From Planctomycetota bacterium (GTDB lineage Bacteria; Planctomycetota; Phycisphaerae; Phycisphaerales; SM1A02), in the NCBI GenBank assembly GCA_017859745.1, contig JAFMML010000022.1:1-48054 (forward strand): 48,054 bases of DNA, written 5' to 3'. This document shows, in pieces, positions 24,211 through 32,524 of this stretch (within the stretch, counting starts at the first letter, position 1; each line of letters opens with the position of its first letter). Under the pieces are notes generated by a model. It ran no database searches. It had not been told where the DNA came from and saw nothing but the letters and a program-made list of their open reading frames with translations. Position numbers and translations under genes: made by a program.

Positions 24211-26145
24211 GTGCCCTCCACGACCTCGCGAACTTCCCGCCCTCGGCCCAGCTCCGGCGATCCGGATCGGACGCTGGCGGCGCGTTCCGCATCCGGCGGC
24301 GGCTGGGAGTGCCTGCTGATCGAGTGCGCCTCGACGGCCGATCCCGGCTCGCGGCGCCTGCTGGACCGGCGGTCGTGCCGATCGGACGAGGAACTCGCCT
24401 CCTGGGTCGAGGAGAGCCGGGCGGGCCGATGCCTGATGATGCTGCCATCGGCGGCCACGATCTGTCGGGTCTTCCGATTCCCCGGCATGCCCGGGGATCA
24501 GATCGATCAGGCCTTGCGGCTTCAGGCGGAAAGTCACCTGCTGGGTGGAATCGCCTCGCACCGCACCACGATCGTCCGGGTGCCTCAGCCTGAGAGTGGC
24601 GAAGCCGTCGGACTGCTGCTGGCATGGCCCGAGCAGGCAACGACTCGCATGCCTTCCGGTCGAGCTCGCCAATGGGAGATGGTTCCCGAGATCGCAGCCC
24701 TGCTCGAAGCATGGCGAACCGCCTCGGTCAAGACGCCACTGGTCTGGGCCGATCCCGCAGATGGGTCGATCGGCGTGGTTGCCGGCGACGCCGGGACCCC
24801 GATGCTCCGGGCGACCTGCGAGGCGGCGGAGGGCGACGAACCGTGGGATCAGGTCGTCCGCCGCGTCGTTGGTGAAACGGTGCTCGCGGCAGGAGGCAGC
24901 GCCGAGGTCGCCAAGAGCACCGTCGAACGGGCCGACGCCGGCATGATCGAGCAGGACTCGGTGCGTGCCAGTCGTCCCGGACTCTTCAGCGACCTCGATG
25001 GCCTTGACGGCCGCGACTCGGTCGGCGCCCTGCTCGACGCCGCGATTCGCACGGCTCGCGGCCCCCTCGCCGCCGCCGCGACCCTGACCGCCGAACCGCC
25101 CTCCATCCGTCGAACCGGAGTGTCGGCGACGTTCGAGCGTGTTGCGATCGCCCTGACGACGCCCCGGACGGCGATCCGAGTCGCGATCGTCGCCGTCATC
25201 GTGGCGCTGGCGATGCCGCTTGCAGGCGCCGGCCTGCGAACCGCCATCCTTCGCGCGAAGCTTCCCGACCCGGATGCCTTCGAGGCGGCGATGAAGGCGT
25301 CTGAACAGCAGCTCGCGGTCTACCGCGAACTGGAGGCGCAGGCCTGGCCCATGATGAAGATCCTCGGGGACCTCTCCAACTGCATGCCCGAGGCGATCGA
25401 GGTCGAATCGCTCACGATGGGCCATGGCGAGCCGGTCGTCGTTCGAGGCTTCGCCAAGCCGGATGGCGACATCACCGGTGCCGATGCGGTGCTCGAGATG
25501 GAGCGACGACTGCGGGCGACCCGCGTCTTCGACAAGATCACCAAGAGCTGGGATCCCCCGGACGCCCGCGGGATCTACGAGTTCTCGATGTCGGCCGAGG
25601 TGGCCCGCCCCACGACACGGGCCCGGGTCGACGAGAACGACGACTTCGCCGTCAACACCCTTGCCATTCGCCGCTACGGCCCTCTGGTCGCGGGAGGCGT
25701 CACCTCCGCCGGCGATGCATCCGAGGCCTCCCCGTCGATCCCCGACTCGACGGGAGACGAGGCAAGCACCGCATCATCGGACAACACCGCACGAGGCCGA
25801 ACCGATACGGAGGCGGCGACATCGCCCCCCGCTTCGGCCGATTCGGCGACAGCCTCCTCGTCTGGCGGCAGCACCCCCTCGCGTGGCATCGGTCGGCGCG
25901 GGTCCTCCGCATCCGGCGATGCCCCTCCCGGTGGTCGGGGCGTGGACATCCCGAGTTCCTCCACACCCAGCGAGACCGTCGACTACAGCGATGCGGAAGT
26001 CGCCGCGATGAGCAAGGCCGAAGCGCAGTCGGCCCTTGGGCGCGTCGCCCGGGCCAGACAGTCGGCGTCGCTCGACGACGCGGCCAAGGAGCGCCTGCGA
26101 GCGCTCTTCGACAAGTTGCTGCAGCGGGTGAGGGAGGCCGAATGA
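24211..26145 (+). CDS. GspL-equivalent: PilM/PilN-like fusion with extra C-terminal module
   Basis: A 644-residue protein starting at GTG, 30 bases after gspK. Residues about 30-240 look like a cytoplasmic actin-like PilM/GspL domain (LLIECASTADP, GRCLMMLPSAATICRVFRFP, QIDQALRLQAESHL). One transmembrane helix lies at about 320-345 (RVAIVAVIVALAMPLAGAG). A periplasmic PilN-like domain follows (VYRELEAQAWPMMKILGDLS, VRGFAKPDGDITGADAVLEM). A Ser/Thr/Pro-rich linker (about 480-590) leads to a charged helical module at 592-644 that is repeated at the end of the GspC-like protein. It would link GspE to the periplasmic frame. Assignment rests on layout and position; direct similarity to GspL is weak. 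Confidence 0.75.
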   Translation: MPSTTSRTSRPRPSSGDPDRTLAARSASGGGWECLLIECASTADPGSRRLLDRRSCRSDEELASWVEESRAGRCLMMLPSAATICRVFRFPGMPGDQIDQALRLQAESHLLGGIASHRTTIVRVPQPESGEAVGLLLAWPEQATTRMPSGRARQWEMVPEIAALLEAWRTASVKTPLVWADPADGSIGVVAGDAGTPMLRATCEAAEGDEPWDQVVRRVVGETVLAAGGSAEVAKSTVERADAGMIEQDSVRASRPGLFSDLDGLDGRDSVGALLDAAIRTARGPLAAAATLTAEPPSIRRTGVSATFERVAIALTTPRTAIRVAIVAVIVALAMPLAGAGLRTAILRAKLPDPDAFEAAMKASEQQLAVYRELEAQAWPMMKILGDLSNCMPEAIEVESLTMGHGEPVVVRGFAKPDGDITGADAVLEMERRLRATRVFDKITKSWDPPDARGIYEFSMSAEVARPTTRARVDENDDFAVNTLAIRRYGPLVAGGVTSAGDASEASPSIPDSTGDEASTASSDNTARGRTDTEAATSPPASADSATASSSGGSTPSRGIGRRGSSASGDAPPGGRGVDIPSSSTPSETVDYSDAEVAAMSKAEAQSALGRVARARQSASLDDAAKERLRALFDKLLQRVREAE

Positions 26146-26792
26146 GCGGTATGCCGATCACGCGCGACGACGGAATGGATCGCAACGGCGACGGCGGCAC
26201 CTCGCTGAAGGACCGCTGGTCCGAGTTGCCGCTGCGATGGAAGCGCCTGCTGATCGCCGTCGGAATCGTGCTCGGCTTCGTGCTGTACGTGGATTGGGTC
26301 TGGCCGATCGCCGAGCGGTGGAACGCCGAGAGCGATCGCATCGAGGCGGTGCTCGACCGTGCCGAGGGCAATCGTCTGGAACTGCCGAACTCGCTTGCCG
26401 CCACGGTCGAGAGTCTCGGTCCGATTCGGATTCCCAGCACCGAGGGCGAAGGTTCGATCGCGCTTGCCGAGACCGTCAACGCGGCGATCCGCAACCATCC
26501 CGTCAGCAACTTCTCGTTCGACGCCCGTGCCGGCGCCAGACTTCCTCCCGCCGCCCTGCGCGAAATCGCCTCGGGCGCGGGGGATCGGGTCGAGCGCGTG
26601 GTCGGCGAGATCGGCTTCACCTCGACCCCCGAGGAGGCCGCCGACATCATTGCCGAACTCGAGGCGAGTCCAGACCTGGAGTCGATCAGCCGCCTCCGCA
26701 TCACCCGCAGTCAGACCCTCGATCGGCGGGTCGACGTGAAGATGACCGTCGAGGCGTGGGTCCTCGGATCCCGCGGCAGGAGACCCCGCTGA
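26142..26792 (+). CDS. GspM/PilO-like inner-membrane frame protein
   Basis: A 216-residue bitopic protein. A hydrophilic N-terminus of about 30 residues precedes one transmembrane helix (LLIAVGIVLGFVLYVDWVW). Then come a helical stretch (AERWNAESDRIEAVLDRAEG) and a compact alpha/beta domain (EIGFTSTPEEAADIIAELEA, VDVKMTVEAWVLG). This is the PilO/GspM layout. The ATGA overlap with the preceding gene and TGATG overlap with the next show tight coupling. It would pair with the GspL-like protein in the periplasm. Confidence 0.75.
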   Translation: MSGMPITRDDGMDRNGDGGTSLKDRWSELPLRWKRLLIAVGIVLGFVLYVDWVWPIAERWNAESDRIEAVLDRAEGNRLELPNSLAATVESLGPIRIPSTEGEGSIALAETVNAAIRNHPVSNFSFDARAGARLPPAALREIASGAGDRVERVVGEIGFTSTPEEAADIIAELEASPDLESISRLRITRSQTLDRRVDVKMTVEAWVLGSRGRRPR

Positions 26793-27880
26793 TGGCCGGT
26801 CGATTCGAACTGCCCTCGGGCGCCCGCTGGTCTGGATCCGCCGTGGCCGCGGTCGTGGCCGGCGGAATCGCCCTGGTGGTCGCCCTCGCAGCACTCGGCA
26901 CCGTGATCGGCACCGTCTTTCGGAGCGGCGCGGAGAGCGTGCAGCCGGACCTCGTCGAACCACTGCTGGTCCGGCACGAGGAACTCGTCGACGTCAGCCG
27001 TCGTCGCTTCGACGGCCGGTCGGCGTTCTTCCTTCCCAAGCCGCCGCCACGCCCGAAGCCGCCACCGCCACCGGTTCGAGACACTCCTCCGGCACCACCG
27101 CCGCCGCCGCCTCGCGATCCGGGACCACCGCCGCCGCCCGCCAGCTACGGCGGGCCGAGACCTCGAAGCGTGATGGGCGACGTCGTGTTCTTCGAGAGCA
27201 CCTCGCCGGACCGGCTTCGGGTCGGCGAGGAGTCCGGTGGCGTCACCGTCATCGCCACGACGCCCCCCTGGAAGGTCCGCCTCGGATGGTCCGGAGGGGA
27301 GTACGACGTCGATCTCTGGGGCGACCGGGTCGAGGGCGTCTTCTCGTCGAACCCCTTCGGCAGCGGCGGAAACTCGTCGTCGCTGTCGGGCGGCAGCAGT
27401 CTCAATCCGAATGTCCCTCCCGCGTCTCGTCGCACCGACGATGGACCGGGAGGACCGGGGTTCGGTCTTCCCCGAGGCGGAGCGTCGGGCGGAGGCGGCG
27501 CAGCGCAAGGTGGTCGCGGCTCCGGCGGATCGGATTCGGCCGGAAGTTCGCCCGGACAGGTCTCCGACTCGGCCGCGCGAAGCGAGGGCCCCAATGCATC
27601 CGCACTTCTCGCCGGCGGAACCGCCGGGGACGACGAGAGCGGCTTCTCCCCCGACAACCCCGCCGAAGTCGGCAGCGTGGAGGGGCGGGAGTTCGTTCCC
27701 ATCTCCGAACTGCCGTCGGCACTCTCTCCTTCCGACATCGACGCCATGAGCCGCGACGAGGCTCGAGCCGCCCTGAGCCGTGTGGCCCGGGCCCGCGGCC
27801 GCAACATCGATCCCCACAGCGCCGAACGCCTCCGCGAGGAGTTCGAGTTGCTGCTTCAACGACTGCGCCGTGGCGACTGA
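26792..27880 (+). CDS. GspC-like protein with proline-rich linker and shared C-terminal module
   Basis: A 362-residue bitopic protein. After a short N-terminus there is one transmembrane helix (AAVVAGGIALVVALAALGTV), then a proline-rich rod (KPPPRPKPPPPPVRDTPPAP and more, residues about 88-125). A small beta domain follows (VMGDVVFFESTSPDRLRVGE, GVTVIATTPPWKVRLGWS) where GspC carries its homology region, which binds the secretin. A Gly/Ser-rich linker leads to a charged helical module at 311-362, homologous to the end of the GspL-like protein. No PDZ domain is seen. Position between the GspM-like gene and gspD supports the GspC role; similarity is otherwise low. The start shares one base with the previous stop. 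Confidence 0.72.
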   Translation: MAGRFELPSGARWSGSAVAAVVAGGIALVVALAALGTVIGTVFRSGAESVQPDLVEPLLVRHEELVDVSRRRFDGRSAFFLPKPPPRPKPPPPPVRDTPPAPPPPPPRDPGPPPPPASYGGPRPRSVMGDVVFFESTSPDRLRVGEESGGVTVIATTPPWKVRLGWSGGEYDVDLWGDRVEGVFSSNPFGSGGNSSSLSGGSSLNPNVPPASRRTDDGPGGPGFGLPRGGASGGGGAAQGGRGSGGSDSAGSSPGQVSDSAARSEGPNASALLAGGTAGDDESGFSPDNPAEVGSVEGREFVPISELPSALSPSDIDAMSRDEARAALSRVARARGRNIDPHSAERLREEFELLLQRLRRGD

Positions 27881-27988
27881 TTCGACCCCGACGCTCCGGC
27901 GGCCTGCCGATCGCTCGGCAATCGCCGCCATGATCCCCCGTTCCGCAGACGCCGACGTCCACCCCCTCGCCCCGAGCGAACCGGAGCC

Positions 27989-30604
27989 GTGCTCGTGACC
28001 CGATTCGAGATCCGCACCGCGTCCCTCGCCCTGCTCGCCTGCCTCGTCGTCCCCGGCGGCGTTCGCCTCGCGGCGGCGCAGGATGAGACCGCACCACCCG
28101 TCGAGGATCGGCCCCTCGTCCTCGAAGGAGGCGAAGCCGTCGACGACCTTCCCGACGAAGCCGCCCCCGTCGCCGAGATCCTCGACCGCCGAAACCGGCG
28201 ACAACCCGCCGACGACTCGCCGGTGGTGCTGGGCTTCAAGAAGGAGAAGCTCGAGTCGGTCATCCCGTTCATCGTCGAGTGGACCGGCAAGGTCGTGATG
28301 TTGCGCCTGACGCAGGTCGCGCCGATCGAGATCACCCTCGTCAACGACCGGCCGATCAGCAAGGACCGGGCCCTGGACCTGATCTTCCAGGCCTTCCGCA
28401 TGAACGGCATCGGCGTCGTCGAGACCGAGGACGTGATCATGATCGAGACGCTGACCGACATGGAGAAGATCCAGCCGGCGGTGATCCTCGGCCCCGAGGT
28501 CGACGTGATGAGGATGACCGAGGATGGCAACATCGTCATCAAGGTGTTCCGTCTCGAGAACACCGCGGCCGGCGAGGTCTTCCAGCGCCTCGAAGGCTCG
28601 ATCCCGACCTACGCGACCCTGACCGTCGACGGCAACTCCAATCAGCTCATCCTCGAGGGCGACGTCGGTCTCGCCAAGCGGGTCCAGCAGCTGATCTCGA
28701 TCCTCGACGTGGATCCATGGGTCGACGTCAAGACCGAGACCTTCCGCCTTGCGTACGCGGACGCCCAGACCCTTGCCGACAACATCCGCGAACTGTTCGA
28801 GCCGACCTCGTCGACGGGAAGCCGCGGCGGATCTTCCAGTCGCACCCCGGCTCGAGGGCGTGGCGGGCAGCAGCAGAACACCGCGGAGATCCCCCAGGTC
28901 GGCACCAGCGACCAGTTGGTGGTCACGGTGCTGCCGCAGAACAATGCGATCACCGTCCGGGCCGAGCCCGACGTCATGGCCAGCATCAAGCGCCTCATCG
29001 TCGAGGCCTGGGACATCCCGCCGACCCGCGAAGGCCAGATCTTCCGCCTCTACGACCTCAAGTACACCGATCCGATCAAGGTGAAGGACGTGCTGTCGGC
29101 GCTGCTCGAGAGCGGCAGCGTCACCCGGCGCCCGGCCTCCGCGGGCGGGCGGGCCCCGGGCGGCGGTTCGGGTGGCGGCGCCGACGTGGCGGTCGCCAAC
29201 ATCTTCCGGATCGAGGCGTATCCCGACTCGAACCGCCTCGTGGTGATCAGCCGCACGCCGGACAACTTCCTCTGGCTCGACCAGTTGATCGATCAGATCG
29301 ACAAGCCGTTGTCGGTCGGCCTTCCGGTGTCGGTGGAACTCAAGCACGCCAACGCGGTCGACGTCGCCGAGATCCTCAACGCCCTGCTGCAGCAGGCCGG
29401 CGGCGGAGCGACGCTCGAGGCCCCGGCCGAGGGTCTCACCGGCATCGACTTCGCCAGCGCAGGCGGTGGCGAGGGCGGCGCGTCCGGCGCCACCGACGAG
29501 GGCAGTCGACAGGAGATCCGATTCCCCTGGCAGCAGGCCCGCGCCGGCACCGACGCCACCGAGGTGAGCGCCATCGTCGGCAAGAGCCGCGTGGTGCCCA
29601 ACGCCGGCCAGAACAGTCTGCTCGTGCTCGCGACCCCCGAGATCCAGGACGCGCTCCTGGAGATCATCGGGGATCTCGACCGCCCCGGGCGCCAGGTGCT
29701 GATCACCGCGGTGCTCGCCGAAGTCGAACTCGGCGACGACTTCGCGTTCGGCGTCCAGTTCGGTCCGACCGGCTCCATCAATCCCCGCAATCCCAACAAT
29801 GCCGTGGTCGTCAACTCGCCGGGATCGGGACCGATGTTCTCCGGCTCGTTGGATCCGGTCTTCCCGGGATCGCTGACCAGTTCGACGCTCAACTTCGGCG
29901 TCGATGCGACGGTGCTGCTGCAGGCCCTCAGCGAGAAGACCAACGTCCGCATCCTCCAGCAACCGCGGGTCTTCACCACCGACAACAAGGAGGCGAAGTT
30001 CTTCGACGGTCAGGACGTGCCCTTCCAGACCTCGACCAGTTCCGGCGGAACCACCGGCGGCACCGTGGTCAGCGACTTCGAGCAGATCGCCGTCGGGATC
30101 GGCCTCAACGTCCGGCCCCGCATCACCAACGAGCGCAACGTCGCCATGGAGATCGCGGTGCTGCTCTCCAACGTCAACACCCAGCCGGGGTTCACCTCCG
30201 TCGGCAACAACCCCGTCATCAACCGGCGTCAGACCAACACCTCGGTCACGATCAAGAACGGCCAGACCATCGTCATCTCGGGCATCCGCCGTGAAGGCAC
30301 CACCAAGGTCAAGTCGGGATTCCCCATCCTGGGCGACATTCCGGTGCTCGACTGGGTCTTCTCCTACACCGACGAATCCGAGGCCGTGAAGGAGCTCGTG
30401 ATCTTCATCACCCCACTGGTGGTGAGCAATCCCGACGAGAACGACACCAACTTCAACGAGGCCGACCGACGTCGCCTCGACCAGCTCAGCCGGCCGCTCG
30501 ACGACATCACCCGCAAGCTGATCATCGAGAGTCGCGTGGTGCCGACCGACGAGGAGGAGAAGGCGGACGAACCGCCGTTGATGGATGCCCCCTCGGAACC
30601 GTGA
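27989..30604 (+). CDS. gspD: Outer-membrane secretin GspD
   Basis: An 871-residue secretin. The signal peptide (ASLALLACLVVPGGVRLAAA) is followed by an N0 domain (VTLVNDRPISK region, IEITLVNDRPISKDRALDL) and N1-N3 repeats (FRLENTAAGEVFQRLEGSIP, FRLAYADAQTLADNIRELF, LKYTDPIKVKDVLSALLES) with Gly/Ser-rich insertions. The C-terminal secretin core has LLQALSEKTNVRILQQPRVF, VGIGLNVRPRITNERNVAME, IKNGQTIVISGIRREGTTKV and GFPILGDIPVLDWVFSYTDE. The frame starts at GTG 27989, with another GTG at 27995 as an alternative. It lies 108 bases after the GspC-like gene and overlaps the following lipoprotein gene by 20 bases. The gene order, with C and D last, differs from the classical C-D-E-F order. Confidence 0.95.
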   Translation: MLVTRFEIRTASLALLACLVVPGGVRLAAAQDETAPPVEDRPLVLEGGEAVDDLPDEAAPVAEILDRRNRRQPADDSPVVLGFKKEKLESVIPFIVEWTGKVVMLRLTQVAPIEITLVNDRPISKDRALDLIFQAFRMNGIGVVETEDVIMIETLTDMEKIQPAVILGPEVDVMRMTEDGNIVIKVFRLENTAAGEVFQRLEGSIPTYATLTVDGNSNQLILEGDVGLAKRVQQLISILDVDPWVDVKTETFRLAYADAQTLADNIRELFEPTSSTGSRGGSSSRTPARGRGGQQQNTAEIPQVGTSDQLVVTVLPQNNAITVRAEPDVMASIKRLIVEAWDIPPTREGQIFRLYDLKYTDPIKVKDVLSALLESGSVTRRPASAGGRAPGGGSGGGADVAVANIFRIEAYPDSNRLVVISRTPDNFLWLDQLIDQIDKPLSVGLPVSVELKHANAVDVAEILNALLQQAGGGATLEAPAEGLTGIDFASAGGGEGGASGATDEGSRQEIRFPWQQARAGTDATEVSAIVGKSRVVPNAGQNSLLVLATPEIQDALLEIIGDLDRPGRQVLITAVLAEVELGDDFAFGVQFGPTGSINPRNPNNAVVVNSPGSGPMFSGSLDPVFPGSLTSSTLNFGVDATVLLQALSEKTNVRILQQPRVFTTDNKEAKFFDGQDVPFQTSTSSGGTTGGTVVSDFEQIAVGIGLNVRPRITNERNVAMEIAVLLSNVNTQPGFTSVGNNPVINRRQTNTSVTIKNGQTIVISGIRREGTTKVKSGFPILGDIPVLDWVFSYTDESEAVKELVIFITPLVVSNPDENDTNFNEADRRRLDQLSRPLDDITRKLIIESRVVPTDEEEKADEPPLMDAPSEP

Positions 30605-31841
30605 TCCTCGCTGGATCCTCGTCGTTCTCGCAGGCGGCGCGTCGGTGCTCCTCGCACCGGCCTGCACTCGGAGCATCGAGAACGAATCCTCGCAGTTCGC
30701 GTTGGAGGGGATTCCACCGCAATTGCCGCCGCTGATCGCCCCCGAAGTGCTTTCGGACCGGGCGACCCGGGCGGGCATCGACGCCGCATTGACTCCGCTG
30801 GGGTTCGTGAAGTCCGACGGCGTTTCGCCGCCGACGCTCTCGCCCGACGGGCGGCATCTGGCCGTGCAGTTGGCACCGGCACCGAACTGGGTCGACCTCG
30901 TGGCCTGGCGACCGGAGATGCCTCGACCCGCTCCCGCCATCGCGCTGGTCCCCGTCGATCCGGATGGCGGCCTGGGCACCCCGGTGGTCCCACGGGAGCC
31001 GCTGCTGCTTGGACGATCCTCCACCAACGACGGAGTGCTGGTCGAACGTCCCGACGGCGATGGCACCCGCAGGATCGGCATGGCCTTCTGGGACTCCGGC
31101 GACGTCGAGTGGCTTGTCGAGGACGACGGCGTGGCCGCGATGGCCGTCCTCGGCCCCGACGGGGATCTCGCCTGGTGCCGGAGCGGCGCCGTCGGAGAGC
31201 CCGCCAGCCTCCGCCTGCTGAGGCGGAACGGCGAGCTACGAGAGTGGCCGCCACTTCCCGAGTCGACTTGGATGCTGCCGGCGTTCGCCGGCGACGGCCG
31301 ACGCCTGTTCGCGATGCTTCTCGAGGACGGTCGGGCTCGGCTCGCCGCCTTCGACCTTCGGGATCCCGACGAGGCCGTCGAGACGTGGACGTTCTCCAGT
31401 CGCGTCGATGCGCCGAGGGCCCTGCGAGCGATCCTCGCGACGGGACCGGACGCCTCGCCACCGGGCGCATCGAGTTGGTCGATCCTCCATCCGGATTGGA
31501 ACGCCCTGTGCCGATGGCATCCCGCCGACGGACGTCTGGATCGCCTTCCGGAAGGCACCTACGCCCTCACCGGCCCCGTCGGCGACGGTCGGCTGCTCGC
31601 GGATGCCAGTGGACTCTGGCACGTCGGATCATCGTCCGGCGATGACGAGCCGCGACTCGACCTGCTGTTCGACGGCGTCTGGATCCCGCGGGTCTTCGAG
31701 ACTTCCGACGGCGGAGCCGCCGCGATGCTCTTTCGTCCGGATCCCACGGGGTTTCAGGTGGTTCGCCTCTCGATCGATCGCCTCGATGCGTATCCAGACG
31801 CCGAGTCCGGGGCATCGAACACCGGACCGCCACCGCGCTGA
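30585..31841 (+). CDS. Lipoprotein of unknown function coupled to gspD
   Basis: A 418-residue protein whose N-terminus is a lipoprotein signal: WILVVLAGGASVLLAPAC with the lipobox Cys near residue 27. The mature part has short repeated beta-rich units (TLSPDGRHLAVQLAP, AVLGPDGDLAWCRSG, PAFAGDGRRLFAMLLED) resembling WD40/TolB-like propeller blades. I recognise no enzyme motif. It starts inside the last codons of gspD (20-base overlap), so it is coupled to the secretin. A pilotin or outer-membrane accessory role is possible by position, but its size is far above known pilotins. Last gene of the rightward operon. Confidence 0.75.
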   Translation: MPPRNRDPRWILVVLAGGASVLLAPACTRSIENESSQFALEGIPPQLPPLIAPEVLSDRATRAGIDAALTPLGFVKSDGVSPPTLSPDGRHLAVQLAPAPNWVDLVAWRPEMPRPAPAIALVPVDPDGGLGTPVVPREPLLLGRSSTNDGVLVERPDGDGTRRIGMAFWDSGDVEWLVEDDGVAAMAVLGPDGDLAWCRSGAVGEPASLRLLRRNGELREWPPLPESTWMLPAFAGDGRRLFAMLLEDGRARLAAFDLRDPDEAVETWTFSSRVDAPRALRAILATGPDASPPGASSWSILHPDWNALCRWHPADGRLDRLPEGTYALTGPVGDGRLLADASGLWHVGSSSGDDEPRLDLLFDGVWIPRVFETSDGGAAAMLFRPDPTGFQVVRLSIDRLDAYPDAESGASNTGPPPR

Positions 31842-32031
31842 CTTCCACGCTGCGGCCCGACGCTGGACGAACCTCCCGGTGATCGATCTCGGTCGCTGGT
31901 GACCGATATGGGCCTCGACAAAGGCCTCGGTTCATCCCCGGCGATGAACGGTGCACGGTTCTGCATCCGGCGAGGCCCCTCGGGGCCCGACATGCACGCC
32001 GAGCGATGGTTGCGGTCAGAGGGCGTCGGAC

Positions 32032-32439
32032 TCAGTCCTCTTCGAACTCGTCGTCCTCATCGTCGTCCTCGAGGTCGTCCTCGTCTTCGTCCTCGTCGTC
32101 CTCGAACTCGTCCTCGAATCCATCCTCGTCGTCCTCGTCCTCGTCATCCTCCTCGTCCTCGTCCTCGTCCTCGTCATCCTCCTCGTCATCCTCGAGTTCG
32201 TCGTCGTCATCGTCATCGTCGTCGTCGTCGTCATCTTCGTCTTCCTCGTCGTCTTCCTCGTCGTCGAAGAAGGGGAAGTCCTCCTCGTCGTCCCAGTCGT
32301 CGCCGGCGACGACCACTGCGAATCCAGGCGATGACCGCTCGAGGGCGGCGAACGATGGCGCCGTCGCGACGGCGGCGTCGGCAAGGGTGGGCTCGGCACG
32401 TCGGAGCATGGATGAGATGGTTGCGTCGACGGTCGACAT
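32032..32439 (-). CDS. Extremely acidic small protein (Asp/Glu-rich tail)
   Basis: A 135-residue protein. Residues 1-46 are ordinary (MSTVDATISSMLRRAEPTLA...). In residues 47-135, 78 of 89 positions are Asp or Glu, with a run of 12 Asp, and the few others are mostly Phe, Leu, Trp and Gly. There is no signal peptide. AGGAG about 8 bases upstream and a good upstream promoter support a real gene starting at 32439. The coding DNA is a near-simple GAC/GAG/GAT repeat. I know no family. It could act as a DNA mimic, a polycation or calcium binder, or a disordered acidic chaperone; none of these is shown. Confidence 0.7.
   Translation of the reverse strand: MSTVDATISSMLRRAEPTLADAAVATAPSFAALERSSPGFAVVVAGDDWDDEEDFPFFDDEEDDEEDEDDDDDDDDDDDDELEDDEEDDEDEDEDEEDDEDEDDEDGFEDEFEDDEDEDEDDLEDDDEDDEFEED
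32042..32300. repeat. Low-complexity CTC/GTC-type repeat tract
   Basis: The plus strand is almost wholly built of CTCGTC, GTCGTC and TCATCC units encoding the acidic tail on the minus strand. A 24-base block beginning GTCCTCGTCCTCGTCATCC appears twice, 30 bases apart, which suggests growth by replication slippage. Confidence 0.8.
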
Positions 32440-32490
32440 GGGCGGCTCCTGTTTGGGTCGAGCCTTTCTATCGGCTCCCCGATCGCGAGA

Positions 32491-32517
32491 GGTATAGCAG
32501 GACTCCAACCTCGTCAA
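32491..32517 (-). promoter_or_regulatory. Promoter of the acidic protein gene
   Basis: Read leftward: TTGACG (5 of 6 matches to TTGACA), a 15-base spacer, then TATACC preceded by TGC (extended -10). It lies between the stop of the 1366-residue gene and the acidic gene, leaving a leader of about 45 bases with AGGAG. The spacer is short but the boxes are good. Confidence 0.55.
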
Positions 32518-32524
32518 CCGGGCC

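Noticed and set aside
26711-31558. Very long open frame on the minus strand opposite the gsp genes (1615 codons)
   Set aside because: It runs antisense across five clear secretion genes and its translation is biased, repeat-like and matches no family. In DNA this GC-rich, stop codons are rare in the shadow frames of real genes.
31930-31987. Two hairpins (GTTCATC/GATGAAC and GGCCC/GGGCC) between the gspD-linked lipoprotein gene and the acidic protein gene
   Set aside because: They lie between convergent genes, as a bidirectional terminator might, but neither is followed by a T-run on either strand, so I do not call them a terminator.
32042-32300. CRISPR-like repetition
   Set aside because: The repeats are 3-6-base units inside a coding tract, with no spacers of even length and no cas genes.
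32006-32497. Plus-strand poly-serine open frame opposite the acidic protein
   Set aside because: It is the complement of the Asp/Glu repeat. The promoter and ribosome-binding site both favour the minus strand.
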